NCBI GenBank assembly: GCA_029862045.1
Contig: JAOTYE010000001.1
Coordinates: 239,414 to 303,413, forward strand
Direction of reading: 5' to 3'
Source of the DNA: Gammaproteobacteria bacterium
GTDB lineage: Bacteria; Pseudomonadota; Gammaproteobacteria; Steroidobacterales; Woeseiaceae
Length of the DNA: 64,000 nt
Program-made: the position numbers and the translations under genes
The notes under the pieces: model-generated
The model's input: the letters and a program-made list of their open reading frames with translations, nothing else
The model's database searches: none
Told to the model about the DNA's origin: nothing
Shown: in pieces, positions 1-9,944 of the stretch
Numbering within the stretch: position 1 is the stretch's first letter
How the letters are laid out: every line of letters starts with the position of its first letter

Positions 1-607
1 GGAACAGCGCCGACACGGCCATATAGGGTCGCGGTCGGGATGAGAACCACCAGAGAATCGCAAACAGGATGAATCCTTCAAGCGCCGACTCATACAGCTG
101 TGACGCATGCAGCACCTCGCCTTTGTACAACACGCCCCACGCCACCTCGGTTTTCCTGCCCCACAGCTCACCGTTGATGAAATTGCCGATACGCCCAAAG
201 CCGAGACCCAGCGGCACGATAGGCGCCACGAAGTCGGTGATTTGCCACATCGTCTTGCCGCGACTTCGGCCAAAGAGCCACATCGCGATCATGACGCCCG
301 CGAGCCCACCGTGAAACGACATGCCACCTTCCCAGATCTTGAACAGATATAAGGGATCGGAAATCAGGTAATCCCAGCCATAGACAAGACAATAGCCGAC
401 GCGACCACCAACGATGACGCCGAGCATGCCGTTAAAGATCAGGTCGTCGACTTCACCGGGTCCAACCGGTGAATGCGACTGTTGACAACGCTTGCGGGCC
501 AGCCACCAGGCAAACAGGAAGGCGACAACATACATCAGCCCGTACCAGCGGATTTTGAGAAAACCGATCTCAAAAATAATCGGATCGAAATTGGGGTAAA
601 CAAACAT
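1..607 (-). CDS. lgt: Prolipoprotein diacylglyceryl transferase, 3' end cut by window edge
   Basis: This inner-membrane enzyme transfers diacylglycerol from phosphatidylglycerol to the lipobox cysteine of prolipoproteins, the first step of lipoprotein maturation. Reading leftwards from the ATG at 607 gives an open frame of 202 residues to the edge, against roughly 260-290 for the family. Visible marks are the hydrophobic N-terminus, a MSFHGGLAG segment and the Lgt signature GRIGNFINGELWGR. It is divergent from the DUF255 gene that starts at 650, so the 42-bp gap must hold both starts. The assignment is secure; only the C-terminus is missing. Confidence 0.95.
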   Translation of the reverse strand, partial: MFVYPNFDPIIFEIGFLKIRWYGLMYVVAFLFAWWLARKRCQQSHSPVGPGEVDDLIFNGMLGVIVGGRVGYCLVYGWDYLISDPLYLFKIWEGGMSFHGGLAGVMIAMWLFGRSRGKTMWQITDFVAPIVPLGLGFGRIGNFINGELWGRKTEVAWGVLYKGEVLHASQLYESALEGFILFAILWWFSSRPRPYMAVSALF

Positions 608-649
608 TGAATTCTTCGCTGCCGAACGGGGCCTGTATGATAACAAACC

Positions 650-2701
650 ATGACCAACCGCCTTGGCAAAGAAACGAGTCCGTACCTGCTGCAGCATGCG
701 GACAATCCAGTTGATTGGTATCCGTGGGGCGATGAAGCCTTCGAGGTCGCGCGCGCGACTGGCAAGCCCGTGTTGCTGTCGGTCGGCTATTCGGCCTGTC
801 ACTGGTGCCATGTCATGGCGCACGAATCGTTCGAGGACGAGGCAACAGCCGAGCTTATGAATCGGCTGTTCGTCAACATCAAGGTCGACCGCGAAGAGCG
901 ACCGGATGTGGACAAGATTTACCAGACTGCGCACCAGCTGTTGATGCAGCGCGGTGGTGGCTGGCCGCTGACGATGTTCCTCAATGGCGAGGACCAGCGG
1001 CCGTTCTTCGGCGGCACTTACTTCCCGAATGACGCCCGCTATGGCATTCCAAGTTTTAAAGAACTTCTGGCTAAAGTCGCAGACTATTTCGATAAGAATG
1101 GCGGTGAGGTTCGTGAGCAGGGCGACAGGCTCACGGATATCCTGGCTCGCCTCGATCCGCCTCCGGCGTCAGCCGAACAGACGATGTCCGGGGAGCCGAT
1201 CACCAGGGTGCGGGAACAACTTGCGGACAACTTTGATCGTCACTATGGCGGGCACGGCGGTGCGCCCAAATTTCCGCACCCCGGAACAATTGAGTGGCTA
1301 CTCCGTGCCTGGAAGAACTCGGCGAACGATGCGGAGCCTGACATCGATTCTCTGTTCATGGCGACGCTGACGTTAACGCGCATGGCCGAAGGCGGCATCT
1401 ACGATCACGTCGGTGGCGGTTTCTGCCGCTACGCGGTCGATCGCTACTGGCAGATTCCGCACTTCGAGAAAATGCTCTACGACAATGGCCCATTGCTCGC
1501 CATCTACTCACAGGCATTTCTTGCGACGGGTGAGAAGCTGTTCGCGACTGCCGCAAACCAGACGGCTGACTGGATTCTTGACGACATGCGCTCGCCAGAG
1601 GGCAGCTTCTACTCGTCACGCGACGCCGACTCCGAGGGCGAGGAAGGCAAATACTATGTCTGGACGCCCGAGGAGATCGCCAGCCTGATCGAACCTGACG
1701 ACTACGCAGCCGTCGCGCGCCGTTTCGGTCTCGACGCAGAGGCGAATTTCGAGGGCAGTTGGCACCTGACTGTACGCAAGTCCATCGAGGACGTTGCCAG
1801 GGAGCTGGGCCAGTCAAGCACTGATGTCGAGTCGGCCATCGATCGCGCGACAAACCTGTTATTGCAGGCGCGTGCGAAGCGTGTCGCTCCGGGTCGGGAT
1901 GACAAGCAACTGACGTCGTGGAACGCATTGACGATTCGCGGTCTGGCGATTGCCGGGCGGATCCTCGAACGTGAAGACCTGATTGATGCGGCGGTCGGCG
2001 CTTGCGCGACAATTCACGACAAACTTTTCGTCGATGGTCGCTTGCTCGCGAGCTACAAAGACGGCACGGCGAAATTTCCAGCCTACCTCGACGACTATGC
2101 CTTTCTGATCGATGCACTCATTGAGTTGCTGCAAACTCGCTGGGACAAAAAGCATCTCGAGTTCGCTGTGCAACTCGCCGAGGTGCTGCTGGCACGATTC
2201 GAGGACAAGGATGGAGGCGGTTTCTATTTCACGGCTGACGACCACGAGCAATTGATGCACCGGCCGAAGCCGCTCGCCGATGAGGCGATGCCGTCGGGTA
2301 ACGGTACCGCAACGTTTGCATTGCAGCGTTTGGGGCATTTGCTCGGCGAACACCGCTACATCGATGCGGCCGAGGGAGCACTGCGCAGTGCCTGGAAGGC
2401 GATTGACGAATATCCGCACGGACATGTGACTTTGCTGACTGCGCTCGAGGAGTACCTGAACCCGCCGGAGATCATCATCATTCGCGGCGATGCAGCGGAA
2501 ATTGGCCGTTGGCGCGACTCGGCAGCGAAGCTGTTTGCGCCGGCGCGACTCCTGTTCGCTATTGACCGGGATGAACAGGACTTGCCGGGCATGCTGGCTG
2601 AACGTAAAGCCGTTCCGGGCGAGGCCGTTGCCTACCGATGCGTGGGCACGCATTGCGAGTTGCCCGTCACAAGCTGGGAAGCGCTGGCCGCTAGCCTGTA
2701 A
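650..2701 (+). CDS. DUF255 thioredoxin-fold protein (YyaL / SPATA20-like)
   Basis: A 683-residue cytoplasmic protein of the widespread DUF255 family. The N-terminal third is a thioredoxin-like domain with the characteristic motif [14 protein letters not shown] near residues 48-61, giving a CxxC pair. The rest is an (alpha/alpha)-barrel region resembling N-acylglucosamine 2-epimerase-type glycosidases, with the conserved [20 protein letters not shown] stretch. The length is typical. The biochemical role of the family is not established; a redox or thiol function is inferred from the CxxC. The 3' end overlaps the convergent regulator gene by 11 bp. The ATG at 650 lies just after lgt's divergent start. 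Confidence 0.9.
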   Translation: MTNRLGKETSPYLLQHADNPVDWYPWGDEAFEVARATGKPVLLSVGYSACHWCHVMAHESFEDEATAELMNRLFVNIKVDREERPDVDKIYQTAHQLLMQRGGGWPLTMFLNGEDQRPFFGGTYFPNDARYGIPSFKELLAKVADYFDKNGGEVREQGDRLTDILARLDPPPASAEQTMSGEPITRVREQLADNFDRHYGGHGGAPKFPHPGTIEWLLRAWKNSANDAEPDIDSLFMATLTLTRMAEGGIYDHVGGGFCRYAVDRYWQIPHFEKMLYDNGPLLAIYSQAFLATGEKLFATAANQTADWILDDMRSPEGSFYSSRDADSEGEEGKYYVWTPEEIASLIEPDDYAAVARRFGLDAEANFEGSWHLTVRKSIEDVARELGQSSTDVESAIDRATNLLLQARAKRVAPGRDDKQLTSWNALTIRGLAIAGRILEREDLIDAAVGACATIHDKLFVDGRLLASYKDGTAKFPAYLDDYAFLIDALIELLQTRWDKKHLEFAVQLAEVLLARFEDKDGGGFYFTADDHEQLMHRPKPLADEAMPSGNGTATFALQRLGHLLGEHRYIDAAEGALRSAWKAIDEYPHGHVTLLTALEEYLNPPEIIIIRGDAAEIGRWRDSAAKLFAPARLLFAIDRDEQDLPGMLAERKAVPGEAVAYRCVGTHCELPVTSWEALAASL

Positions 2702-4244
2702 GAACGGCTTCCCGAATCTCATCGATTTTCGGTTTCAACTTCGGCTTCGGTGTACCAAGACAATGTTTGTCGCGCGGACAGTTCGAACTGCGCTGACAGA
2801 TAATCGTCGCATCTGTTTCTGCGCCGCATGCGATCCAGCCGATGTTGAGGATCTTGCTGATACTAACCAGCTGCTCTTTCGCTTCGGTCGGAATCGGGGC
2901 TGAGCCGCCGCCCGCGTTGCAGCTTGCTTCGATCATGTCTATCGTCCGCATCGCATCGATGTTCTGAGCGCTCAGCGCCGGTGCGAGATCAACCCCGGCG
3001 CATAACACGTGCGGATTGCCCGCAGCGTCTTTGCTGCGAATCGATTGACAACAATACAAGCGCTTGTCGTTGCCGCTACGCAAGATCGAAATCTGCGCTG
3101 CCGGTTGCGTCGAGCGGGTATTCAGCATGCGAAAGACTGCCCAGTGCTGGCACGGGTCGGACACCATCGTCATGTTTCCCCACGGTAGAGGAATACCGTT
3201 GCCGCGGTATACGGCCCGCAAATTTCCGGGCGGATACGCATCGAAATAGTGCCAGTGTGGATACGGCGAGACGCTCGACATGCGTCGCATTACCAGTGTT
3301 GTCGTCAGATCGATCGCATCGCCCGAGTTGATTGCGTAAGCGTGTTTTGCCAGGAATTGCCGGAACGGCGTCTTCGGCGCGAGAAGCGCCGCAGCGAAAT
3401 AGCTGCACTCAAAGTCGCGCCACGCATACAGAATGTCTTTGGCGTCGATGTTCACGGAATCCGTGTCGTGGCGACGACCGCTGACCCTGCCACCGGATAC
3501 TTGCGGGGCACGGGCACCATCTCCGCCGTGCAAGACTTTGTGCGCAATGTGATTTGCAACGTCGAACTTCAGTCTTGCTGGCGTCGCTTCGAGCGACCGG
3601 TTCAGATAAACCTTGTTCGGCGCATCGAAGAACGAGCGCACCAGCGTACTCAGTGGTTTGTCCGTGTCACCACTGTCCTTGAATGAGTTCTTGTCGAACC
3701 ACTCGATCTTCAGCCCCATGCGTTTCGCAATCTGCAGAATGTCGCGTTCATGAATCGGGAATTGCTTGTGACCGACGCTGTCAGCCGCGCGCTCAAGGTC
3801 CGGAAATCGATTCTTGCTTTCTTCCTGGTGCGCACGAATCAGGAGATGCGCGAACTGCCTGCCCGTGGTCCCGGTTTGCGCAAGCAGTTCCGGAATTGCG
3901 AGCTGCAGCAGTTTTTCCGAAAACAGGAAGCCTGGCTCGAGCGGCATGCCACTGACTGCTGACTCCGGTGCCGTGTCGATGACCTCCTCGTCCAGCGATT
4001 CATCGAAAAACCACTCCGGAGTCTTCTGAAAAATGTCGGCAACGATCTGCAACAACCGTTCTGACGGCACGCGCTTGCCGTTTTCGATCATCGACAGATA
4101 GGAAACGGAGGGAGCCGCCTCGGCATCGACCTGTATGCAGCGAACCGACAGATCCTCGAGTGTCAGGTGATTACGCTTGCGCAACCCCTTGATTTTGGAG
4201 CCCAAAAAATGGGCTTTGCGCTTCAGGCCCTGCTGTAAAGCCAT
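2691..4244 (-). CDS. XRE-family transcriptional regulator, RamB/ScfR-like, divergent from aceA
   Basis: A 517-residue regulator. Residues 1-75 form a helix-turn-helix of the XRE/Cro type ([20 protein letters not shown], then [17 protein letters not shown]). The central and C-terminal parts are the long ligand-binding-like region seen in RamB/ScfR regulators (DUF2083/DUF3612-type), ending in a cysteine cluster with CPRDKHC. Relatives in actinobacteria control glyoxylate-shunt and short-chain acyl-CoA genes, which fits the divergent aceA. I chose the ATG at 4244: it follows AGAGGTGTCAAA and starts MALQQG right before the HTH; a longer open frame to 4478 would run through aceA's promoter and 5' end. 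Autoregulation through the repeats at 4257-4293 is inferred. Confidence 0.8.
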   Translation of the reverse strand: MALQQGLKRKAHFLGSKIKGLRKRNHLTLEDLSVRCIQVDAEAAPSVSYLSMIENGKRVPSERLLQIVADIFQKTPEWFFDESLDEEVIDTAPESAVSGMPLEPGFLFSEKLLQLAIPELLAQTGTTGRQFAHLLIRAHQEESKNRFPDLERAADSVGHKQFPIHERDILQIAKRMGLKIEWFDKNSFKDSGDTDKPLSTLVRSFFDAPNKVYLNRSLEATPARLKFDVANHIAHKVLHGGDGARAPQVSGGRVSGRRHDTDSVNIDAKDILYAWRDFECSYFAAALLAPKTPFRQFLAKHAYAINSGDAIDLTTTLVMRRMSSVSPYPHWHYFDAYPPGNLRAVYRGNGIPLPWGNMTMVSDPCQHWAVFRMLNTRSTQPAAQISILRSGNDKRLYCCQSIRSKDAAGNPHVLCAGVDLAPALSAQNIDAMRTIDMIEASCNAGGGSAPIPTEAKEQLVSISKILNIGWIACGAETDATIICQRSSNCPRDKHCLGTPKPKLKPKIDEIREAVLTG

Positions 4245-4256
4245 TTTGACACCTCT

Positions 4257-4300
4257 TGTGAAATTAACACTGTCAAATTTTTTCTGTGAAATTTTATAAT
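4257..4300 (+). promoter_or_regulatory. aceA promoter with three phased operator-like repeats
   Basis: Three copies of TGTSAAATT start at 4257, 4271 and 4285, exactly 14 bp apart (TGTGAAATT, TGTCAAATT, TGTGAAATT). A perfect -10 TATAAT follows at 4295-4300, and the third repeat sits directly upstream of it. A TTTGACA at 4245-4251 also forms an inverted pair with TGTCAAA at 4271. The layout suggests cooperative binding by the adjacent XRE-family regulator, blocking RNA polymerase at aceA and possibly at its own gene. Confidence 0.65.
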
Positions 4301-4349
4301 GCCGATGGGTAGTATAGCCCCAGAGCACTCCATTTCGCAGGGAAAAATC

Positions 4350-5630
4350 ATGACACGACAGGATCAGATCAAACGGCTTGAATCCGAGTGGGCGGACAGC
4401 CCGCGCTGGAAAGGCATCACGCGCAGCTACAGCGCCGAAGATGTCGTCAAGCTGCGCGGCTCCGTGCAGATCGAACATACGTTGGCTCGCCTGGGCAGTG
4501 AAAAATTCTGGCGTCTAATCAATCAGCAGGATCCGGTTTGCGGCCTTGGGGCACTGACAGGCAACCAGGCCATTCAGGAAGTCCAGGCAGGCCTCAAAGC
4601 GATTTATTGTTCCGGCTGGCAGGTCGCGGGCGACGGCAACAGCGCCGGCGAAATGTATCCCGACCAGAGCCTCTACCCTGTCGACTCGGTGCCGAAGATG
4701 GTCGAGCGCATTAACAATGCATTTATCCGCACCGACGAGATTCACGCGCTGAATGGCGACGACAGTATCGACTGGTTTCCACCCATCATTGCCGACGCGG
4801 AAGCCGGGTTCGGCGGTAACCTGAACGCGTTCGAACTCATGAAGAACATGATTCGCGCCGGCGCCGCAGGCGTGCACTTCGAGGATCAGCTGTCTTCGGC
4901 GAAGAAGTGTGGCCACATGGGCGGCAAGGTTCTTGTGCCGACGCACGAAGCAGTTGCGAAGCTGAACGCAGCCAGGCTTGCGGCCGATGTATGCGGCGTA
5001 GCGACTGTACTGATTGCCCGCACTGACGCGGATGCTGCGAATTTGATTACATCGGACTCGGACGACCGCGATCACTTGTTTGTAACCGGTGAGCGCACCC
5101 CGGAGGGTTTCTACCGCACCAAGGCCGGGCTCGACCAGGCAATCGCACGAGGCCTTGCTTATGCACCGTACGCGGACCTGCTGTGGTGTGAGACGTCGAA
5201 ACCGGATCTGGAGCAGGCACACCGTTTCGCCGACGCGATACACGCCGTGTTCCCTGACCAGTTGCTCGCCTACAACTGTTCGCCTTCGTTCAACTGGAAG
5301 GCCAACCTCGATGACGAGACGATGAAAACCTTCCGTGAGGAGCTCGGCAAGATGGGCTACAAGTTCCAGTTCATCACGTTGGCCGGATGGCACGCATTAA
5401 ACTCGAGCATGTTCAACTTGTCACGTGCTTACAAGCAGGAAGGCATGTACGCCTATTCGCAACTGCAGCAGAAAGAGTTCGCGGATGAGCAACACGGCTT
5501 TCGAGCAGCGAAGCATCAATCGTTTGTTGGTGCCGGCTACTTTGATGCCGTACAGAACACGATTATGCACGGCTTGTCGTCGACGACCGCGCTGGCCGGA
5601 AGTACCGAGGAAGAACAGTTCGTCGCGTAG
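4350..5630 (+). CDS. aceA: Isocitrate lyase
   Basis: Cleaves isocitrate to glyoxylate and succinate in the glyoxylate shunt, allowing growth on acetate, fatty acids and other C2 donors. The 426-residue protein carries the ICL signature KKCGHMGGK with the catalytic Cys, the upstream [15 protein letters not shown] metal/substrate region, and the C-terminal CSPSFNWK segment. I start at the ATG at 4350 ([14 protein letters not shown]); an upstream in-frame ATG at 4299 lies on the -10 element. No malate synthase gene is in the window, so the second shunt step must be encoded elsewhere. Likely controlled by the divergent regulator. Confidence 0.96.
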   Translation: MTRQDQIKRLESEWADSPRWKGITRSYSAEDVVKLRGSVQIEHTLARLGSEKFWRLINQQDPVCGLGALTGNQAIQEVQAGLKAIYCSGWQVAGDGNSAGEMYPDQSLYPVDSVPKMVERINNAFIRTDEIHALNGDDSIDWFPPIIADAEAGFGGNLNAFELMKNMIRAGAAGVHFEDQLSSAKKCGHMGGKVLVPTHEAVAKLNAARLAADVCGVATVLIARTDADAANLITSDSDDRDHLFVTGERTPEGFYRTKAGLDQAIARGLAYAPYADLLWCETSKPDLEQAHRFADAIHAVFPDQLLAYNCSPSFNWKANLDDETMKTFREELGKMGYKFQFITLAGWHALNSSMFNLSRAYKQEGMYAYSQLQQKEFADEQHGFRAAKHQSFVGAGYFDAVQNTIMHGLSSTTALAGSTEEEQFVA

Positions 5631-5666
5631 GATTTGTCGGCGCAAGCCGTTACTGGAGGATTTGAA

Positions 5667-6083
5667 ATGCATGCATTGAATCTTGAGCGAATGTCGGGAA
5701 TTGCCCATTACGCCACAAGCTTGCTCGACGATGTAATACCGCTGCGGGACGTGAGTCACGCCGATGTCGTCCGATACTCCGTGGAAATTCCCATGCGCTA
5801 CGCAGAGTGCTTTGGAATACTCGCCTGCGGGCGCAAGATCTCGCTCGTTGACAATCGGCATTTTATCGGCTGGTCTTGCCATAGTGCCAAGCGGTCACTG
5901 CTGTTCAGGAATCGCGAAGTGCAGGTCGAAATTCAGGTAGATCCGGACGATCCCAATAGCTGCAACGAACCGGGCTACGTTCGCGACATTATCGTCAAAC
6001 CGAAGCGTGACAAGATCATTAATGCGGACGCCCTGCGCAAATTCATCGGCATCGACGGAAGCTTGCTCGTCCTTCCGGCGTGA
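5667..6083 (+). CDS. Hypothetical protein downstream of aceA
   Basis: A 138-residue protein I do not recognise. It starts at the ATG at 5667 behind a good GGAGGA at 5655-5660, 36 bp after aceA, so it may be cotranscribed with aceA. It has no signal peptide or membrane segment. The centre is strand-rich (VVRYSVEIPMRYAECFGIL, then SLVDNRHFIGWSCHS), and the end holds a basic stretch (IIVKPKRDKI). A role linked to the glyoxylate shunt is only suggested by position. Confidence 0.7.
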   Translation: MHALNLERMSGIAHYATSLLDDVIPLRDVSHADVVRYSVEIPMRYAECFGILACGRKISLVDNRHFIGWSCHSAKRSLLFRNREVQVEIQVDPDDPNSCNEPGYVRDIIVKPKRDKIINADALRKFIGIDGSLLVLPA

Positions 6084-6086
6084 CGA

Positions 6087-7091
6087 CTAGTAGGCTGTCA
6101 GGACCTTCCCTGTCGCCGGCAGGATCGTATCCGCTCTCTCACCGGCGAAGAGCACGGGCAATGACTGGATTTTCATGCCTGCATTGCGCACGACCGCGAA
6201 GTGCAGGTGCGGCCCGCTCGAAAAGCCCGTATTACCCGAATCGGCAATGTACTCGCCACGTCGGACACGATCGCCAGGTTTGACGCGTATCGAATTGGTG
6301 TTCAGGTGCGCATAAATGGCGTAGGTGCCGTCATCATGCAATATACGAACGACGTTGGCCGATGGCCCGTCACGCTCTGGATCGAGGCCGCCGCGAAAAT
6401 TATTGCTCGCCACATCAAACACAACACCATCGCGAGCGGCAAAAATATCGGTGCCGATTGGCATTGCAATATCGATGGCGTGGTAGCTATCTGGTGCGGT
6501 GTGCGTCGCGACCTCGGGATAGGCCTGCGTCACTGGGTAGTTAGTAGATATCGCGAATGGCGCACGATAGGCAACAGGCGGCCGGTGCCGCGAATCGGGA
6601 TCGCCGGCGAGGTACTGGAATCGATACTCGAGAAATGGCGCCGACCCGTCTTCCAGAAGATCGAGGCCGATCAGCGGCAAATCGCTGCGCGCCGGTACAA
6701 CCCAACGTAATTTATCGTCCGGATTTGGAAACTGCAGCCCACGAATGTTTTCAATCTGGAGAACCACTTCGACAGGTGCAAAGAACTGGTTGTGCGCCGT
6801 CAATAGCACCCTGGGCCCTTCGAATCCGTGCGTCACGGAAATTCCGGCCTCTGACTTGCCGTTGTTGAGGGCCCGTATTTCCGCGATGCTGCCGTCATCG
6901 GGCGGTCGATCGGAATAGATCCACTCGCCGTCGGGACCGCGGTATTTGTACAACGATTGAGCGTAGGTCAGTCCGCCCACGACCAGCAACAGCGTCAACG
7001 CGATCAGCAGCACCGATTTTCGCAAACGCAATGTCCGCTCAGGAACCGATTTTCGATCGTCGCCAACCATCTTCTGTCCGTCGTATTTCAT
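6087..7091 (-). CDS. M23 family metallopeptidase with DUF4124-like N-terminus
   Basis: A 334-residue membrane-anchored peptidoglycan endopeptidase candidate. A hydrophobic segment near residues 27-45 is followed by a short DUF4124-like piece (YKYRGPDGEWIYSDRPPDD), then a C-terminal LytM/M23 domain with the zinc-site elements YHAIDIAMPIGTD (HxxxD) and GPHLHFAVV (HxH), so it looks catalytically intact. Its start overlaps the end of the upstream protease gene by 53 bp (an internal Met at 7070 also overlaps), implying translational coupling. It probably trims or remodels peptidoglycan in the periplasm. Confidence 0.88.
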   Translation of the reverse strand: MKYDGQKMVGDDRKSVPERTLRLRKSVLLIALTLLLVVGGLTYAQSLYKYRGPDGEWIYSDRPPDDGSIAEIRALNNGKSEAGISVTHGFEGPRVLLTAHNQFFAPVEVVLQIENIRGLQFPNPDDKLRWVVPARSDLPLIGLDLLEDGSAPFLEYRFQYLAGDPDSRHRPPVAYRAPFAISTNYPVTQAYPEVATHTAPDSYHAIDIAMPIGTDIFAARDGVVFDVASNNFRGGLDPERDGPSANVVRILHDDGTYAIYAHLNTNSIRVKPGDRVRRGEYIADSGNTGFSSGPHLHFAVVRNAGMKIQSLPVLFAGERADTILPATGKVLTAY

Positions 7092-9837
7092 ATGCCGGCC
7101 AATACTGGTTATCCAGCTTCAGAGTAATAATCTCAACCGCACCATTCCAGGTCACGGTCTTGAGACGCACCGATGTCTGATCCTGTTTTCCCGCCACCGC
7201 ATCGATAAATGCCTGCAGGTCCGGGGTCGGCGTCTCGTCGACTTCAACGACGCGTCGACCTGCCCACAAACCGTAGCGCGTCGCCGGTGACCCGTAGCTG
7301 AAGAACGCAACGTAGACTCCGTAAGGATCGATGCCGCGCTGAGCGGCCATTGCGCGATGCGGATCCTGCAGCAACGCGCCTGCCCAGGATACTGCTCTGT
7401 CGATGCCGCCACCGTCCAGTGCGCTTGTCTCAATTGTAAGTTCCCTGGCCTCGCCGTTGCGCCACACGGTAAGCATAACCTTCTGTTTCTGAACTGCTTT
7501 TTCCAGTCCGCGGAACGATGTTACGACGTCACCATCGACGGCCAGTACGATGTCACCGTTTCTCAGTTGCCGGGATGCATCCGTACCGGCGACGATGCGT
7601 GTAACGCTGAGCGCGCGACGATTGACTGGATTGTTGGCTTCCAGCCGCTCCAGCCATTCTTCATCGATGCCCATTTTGCGAGCCGCAAACAACGGAGCGT
7701 AGACAAATTCGGCTTCGAGCGAATAGAACGGCCGCCCCTCACGCACGATATCGACAAACTCCATGACGAGATCAGCACCGACGCCACGACTCAACTGCGC
7801 ACTATCGCCGCCCGACTGTAACGCGAAGCTCGACCACATCGCGGTAACTCTGCCGCGTTTGTCGACGAGAACACCATCAAATTCTGTCGGCGCATTGACG
7901 AGACTAACGCCCTCGATATTGGAATCCCGAAAACGCAATGTTCGCGATAGCGGCAACGTCAACGGCCCGACCGACGACACTGCGCCTTCCTGATGGACCA
8001 GTTGATGATCACCTTTAATGCCGACAACCCAAAGCTTGTCGCCTGGTCTCAACTGCGTGTCATTGAAAGTCGCCTCTTCGACCGCCGTGTCATTAATCGT
8101 TGCCGGGTCGTAAGAAACAATTGCGAGATTGTGCAGCGGGTGCAGCTGCTCGACGGTCGCCTTCACCTCCAGCGACCCCGCAAACGTAACGGTCACGTCA
8201 CCGATCGCAACCGGCACAGTATTGCGATCGACCACGACCAGGCCACGTTCCTTGTCGACAATCAGACCTGTGCCATAGTAATGCCGGTCAGCGATACCTG
8301 AGACTGTGTAGGGCAAATCGAACGTAACGACGACCAGCGACGGTGCGATCGCACGTACTCTTGGATCGTCATGCTTCTTTAATTCGGTATGGCCGATTTT
8401 CGGCGGTGAGGGAATTGGTCCCGGACCAAGCTCACGACACGGCCAGACGCCTGTCGCGTCGTCACGCGAGCAACGGCGCACTGGAAACCAGACGCGGTCC
8501 ATTTCGAACGAGCGCACGATACTGTTCTGCGGGTTATCCATTGTGATGTAGCGCACCTGTTCCCGGCCGCCATCGGCGAGTTCATTCAATATCGCCTCGA
8601 AATCGTCGATGTTCTCGACACTCTTGCCGCCGAATTCTGTAATGACTGCACCGCGCGGAATTGCGGACTTCGACAACAGGTAGCCTGGATTCGCCACATA
8701 CACACCGGTAGTGGAGCGGTTGTAATGGCGCGCCTGCTGGTACGACAGGTTGTTGACGATCGCGTCTCCAAATTCAAGAAACTCATTGGGTGTGATCGCG
8801 TGCAGATCGTCCACGAGAACTGTTACGACAATACTCTTGCCGCCACGCTCGATTTCAATCTCAATTTCCTGGTCGACGCTTTCGTCGAGGATCGCGGCAA
8901 GCGGCACAAACTCCGTGACGAGCTCGCCGTTAATGCGCAGCAGTATGTCGCCCGGAGCAAGCTTGCCGGCCGCCGGCGAATCAGGAATAACCTGTTCGAT
9001 CGTGAGCATGCCTGTCTGGTCGGGAAACAACGAACGCGCCAATCGTTCGGAGTGCTCAGTCAATCCAAGCCGCCTGAGCTCATCGTAGGCCTTGCGCTCG
9101 AACATCGTTTGCAACGTGCCGCGCGTGACGGTTTCGCCCTGTCGGATCAGGTCGAGCGCGCGATAAATCCGATCGAGCGGCAAGAAAAAACTGCTCGCCG
9201 CAGAATTGTTAGCGCCTGCGTTAAGAGCGACGACTTCACCTTCGATGTTGACGACGGGCGAGCCCGACGAACCGCCCGAAGTACCGGACGCCGCCTGTAG
9301 ATAAAAGGTATTGAAATCATTGTACTTACCGCGACCGTAATCGGGCGCCTTGCGATCGAGACGTGCAATCGTCCCTGCAAGAATCGAAAGCTGTTCACCC
9401 GCATCGTTGCCAATGACACGAATCTCGCGGCCGATGCCGGCGCCATCCGGAACCAGCGGCAATTCGGCCGGCTCGATGTAGTGCAGGTCCTCGGGGTCGT
9501 AGCGGAAGAAGCCGAAGTCGTGTACGGGATCGCGATAAACGGGCGTCAGGCGCACTTCTTCGTTATTGCGAAAAACGGCCTCGGCAACGACGGGGCCCGG
9601 CGTCACAACATGTCGATTTGTCAGTATCAGACCAAGCTCAGCATCAACAACGAAGCCGGTCGCCTGGCTCGACGAATTCCATTCCGTATCAAACGCCCGC
9701 GTGCTGTCCACACGAATCGAAACGACCCCCGACGAGATGCGTTCGAGCGTATTGGTCCAGGCGGTATCCTCGGCAGCCGTTGCCGTGAGCGTGAGCAGAA
9801 CGCCTGCCAACGCGCTCAGTGATCGTCCTTGTGTCAT
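7039..9837 (-). CDS. Large periplasmic serine protease with two HtrA-like halves and PDZ domains
   Basis: A 932-residue exported protein starting with a signal peptide (MTQGRSLSALAGVLLTLTATAA). The first half is an HtrA-type protease with a visible triad: His76 in LTNRHVV, Asp107 in HDFGF and Ser191 in GGSSGSPVV, followed by PDZ repeats (around PAAGKLAPGDILLRINGE). The second half repeats the fold (VVDRNTVPVAIGDVTV, LHNLAIVSYD) but shows no catalytic serine motif, then another PDZ. This duplicated, half-dead layout recalls yeast Nma111. I chose the ATG at 9837 rather than the TTG at 9867 because it gives a normal signal peptide. Coupled to the M23 peptidase, suggesting envelope quality control. 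Confidence 0.85.
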   Translation of the reverse strand: MTQGRSLSALAGVLLTLTATAAEDTAWTNTLERISSGVVSIRVDSTRAFDTEWNSSSQATGFVVDAELGLILTNRHVVTPGPVVAEAVFRNNEEVRLTPVYRDPVHDFGFFRYDPEDLHYIEPAELPLVPDGAGIGREIRVIGNDAGEQLSILAGTIARLDRKAPDYGRGKYNDFNTFYLQAASGTSGGSSGSPVVNIEGEVVALNAGANNSAASSFFLPLDRIYRALDLIRQGETVTRGTLQTMFERKAYDELRRLGLTEHSERLARSLFPDQTGMLTIEQVIPDSPAAGKLAPGDILLRINGELVTEFVPLAAILDESVDQEIEIEIERGGKSIVVTVLVDDLHAITPNEFLEFGDAIVNNLSYQQARHYNRSTTGVYVANPGYLLSKSAIPRGAVITEFGGKSVENIDDFEAILNELADGGREQVRYITMDNPQNSIVRSFEMDRVWFPVRRCSRDDATGVWPCRELGPGPIPSPPKIGHTELKKHDDPRVRAIAPSLVVVTFDLPYTVSGIADRHYYGTGLIVDKERGLVVVDRNTVPVAIGDVTVTFAGSLEVKATVEQLHPLHNLAIVSYDPATINDTAVEEATFNDTQLRPGDKLWVVGIKGDHQLVHQEGAVSSVGPLTLPLSRTLRFRDSNIEGVSLVNAPTEFDGVLVDKRGRVTAMWSSFALQSGGDSAQLSRGVGADLVMEFVDIVREGRPFYSLEAEFVYAPLFAARKMGIDEEWLERLEANNPVNRRALSVTRIVAGTDASRQLRNGDIVLAVDGDVVTSFRGLEKAVQKQKVMLTVWRNGEARELTIETSALDGGGIDRAVSWAGALLQDPHRAMAAQRGIDPYGVYVAFFSYGSPATRYGLWAGRRVVEVDETPTPDLQAFIDAVAGKQDQTSVRLKTVTWNGAVEIITLKLDNQYWPAYEIRRTEDGWRRSKIGS

Positions 9838-9944
9838 AGGTAACCTGTTCAAATGTCCCGATTGCATTGCGATCCGGACTCGGCTCGTGCCGATATTATC
9901 TGGACTGGGCCTGCGCCCAGTGGTTCCCTATTTAAACAGAATTA

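Noticed and set aside
1356..2117. 253-codon reverse frame inside the DUF255 gene
   Set aside because: Arg/Ser-rich antisense shadow with no motif; the forward gene is clear.
4299..4349. Upstream ATG for aceA
   Set aside because: It sits on the TATAAT box and would be upstream of the transcription start.
9903..9920. Hairpin behind gcvPB
   Set aside because: CTGGGC/GCCCAG stem without a T-run; left uncalled.
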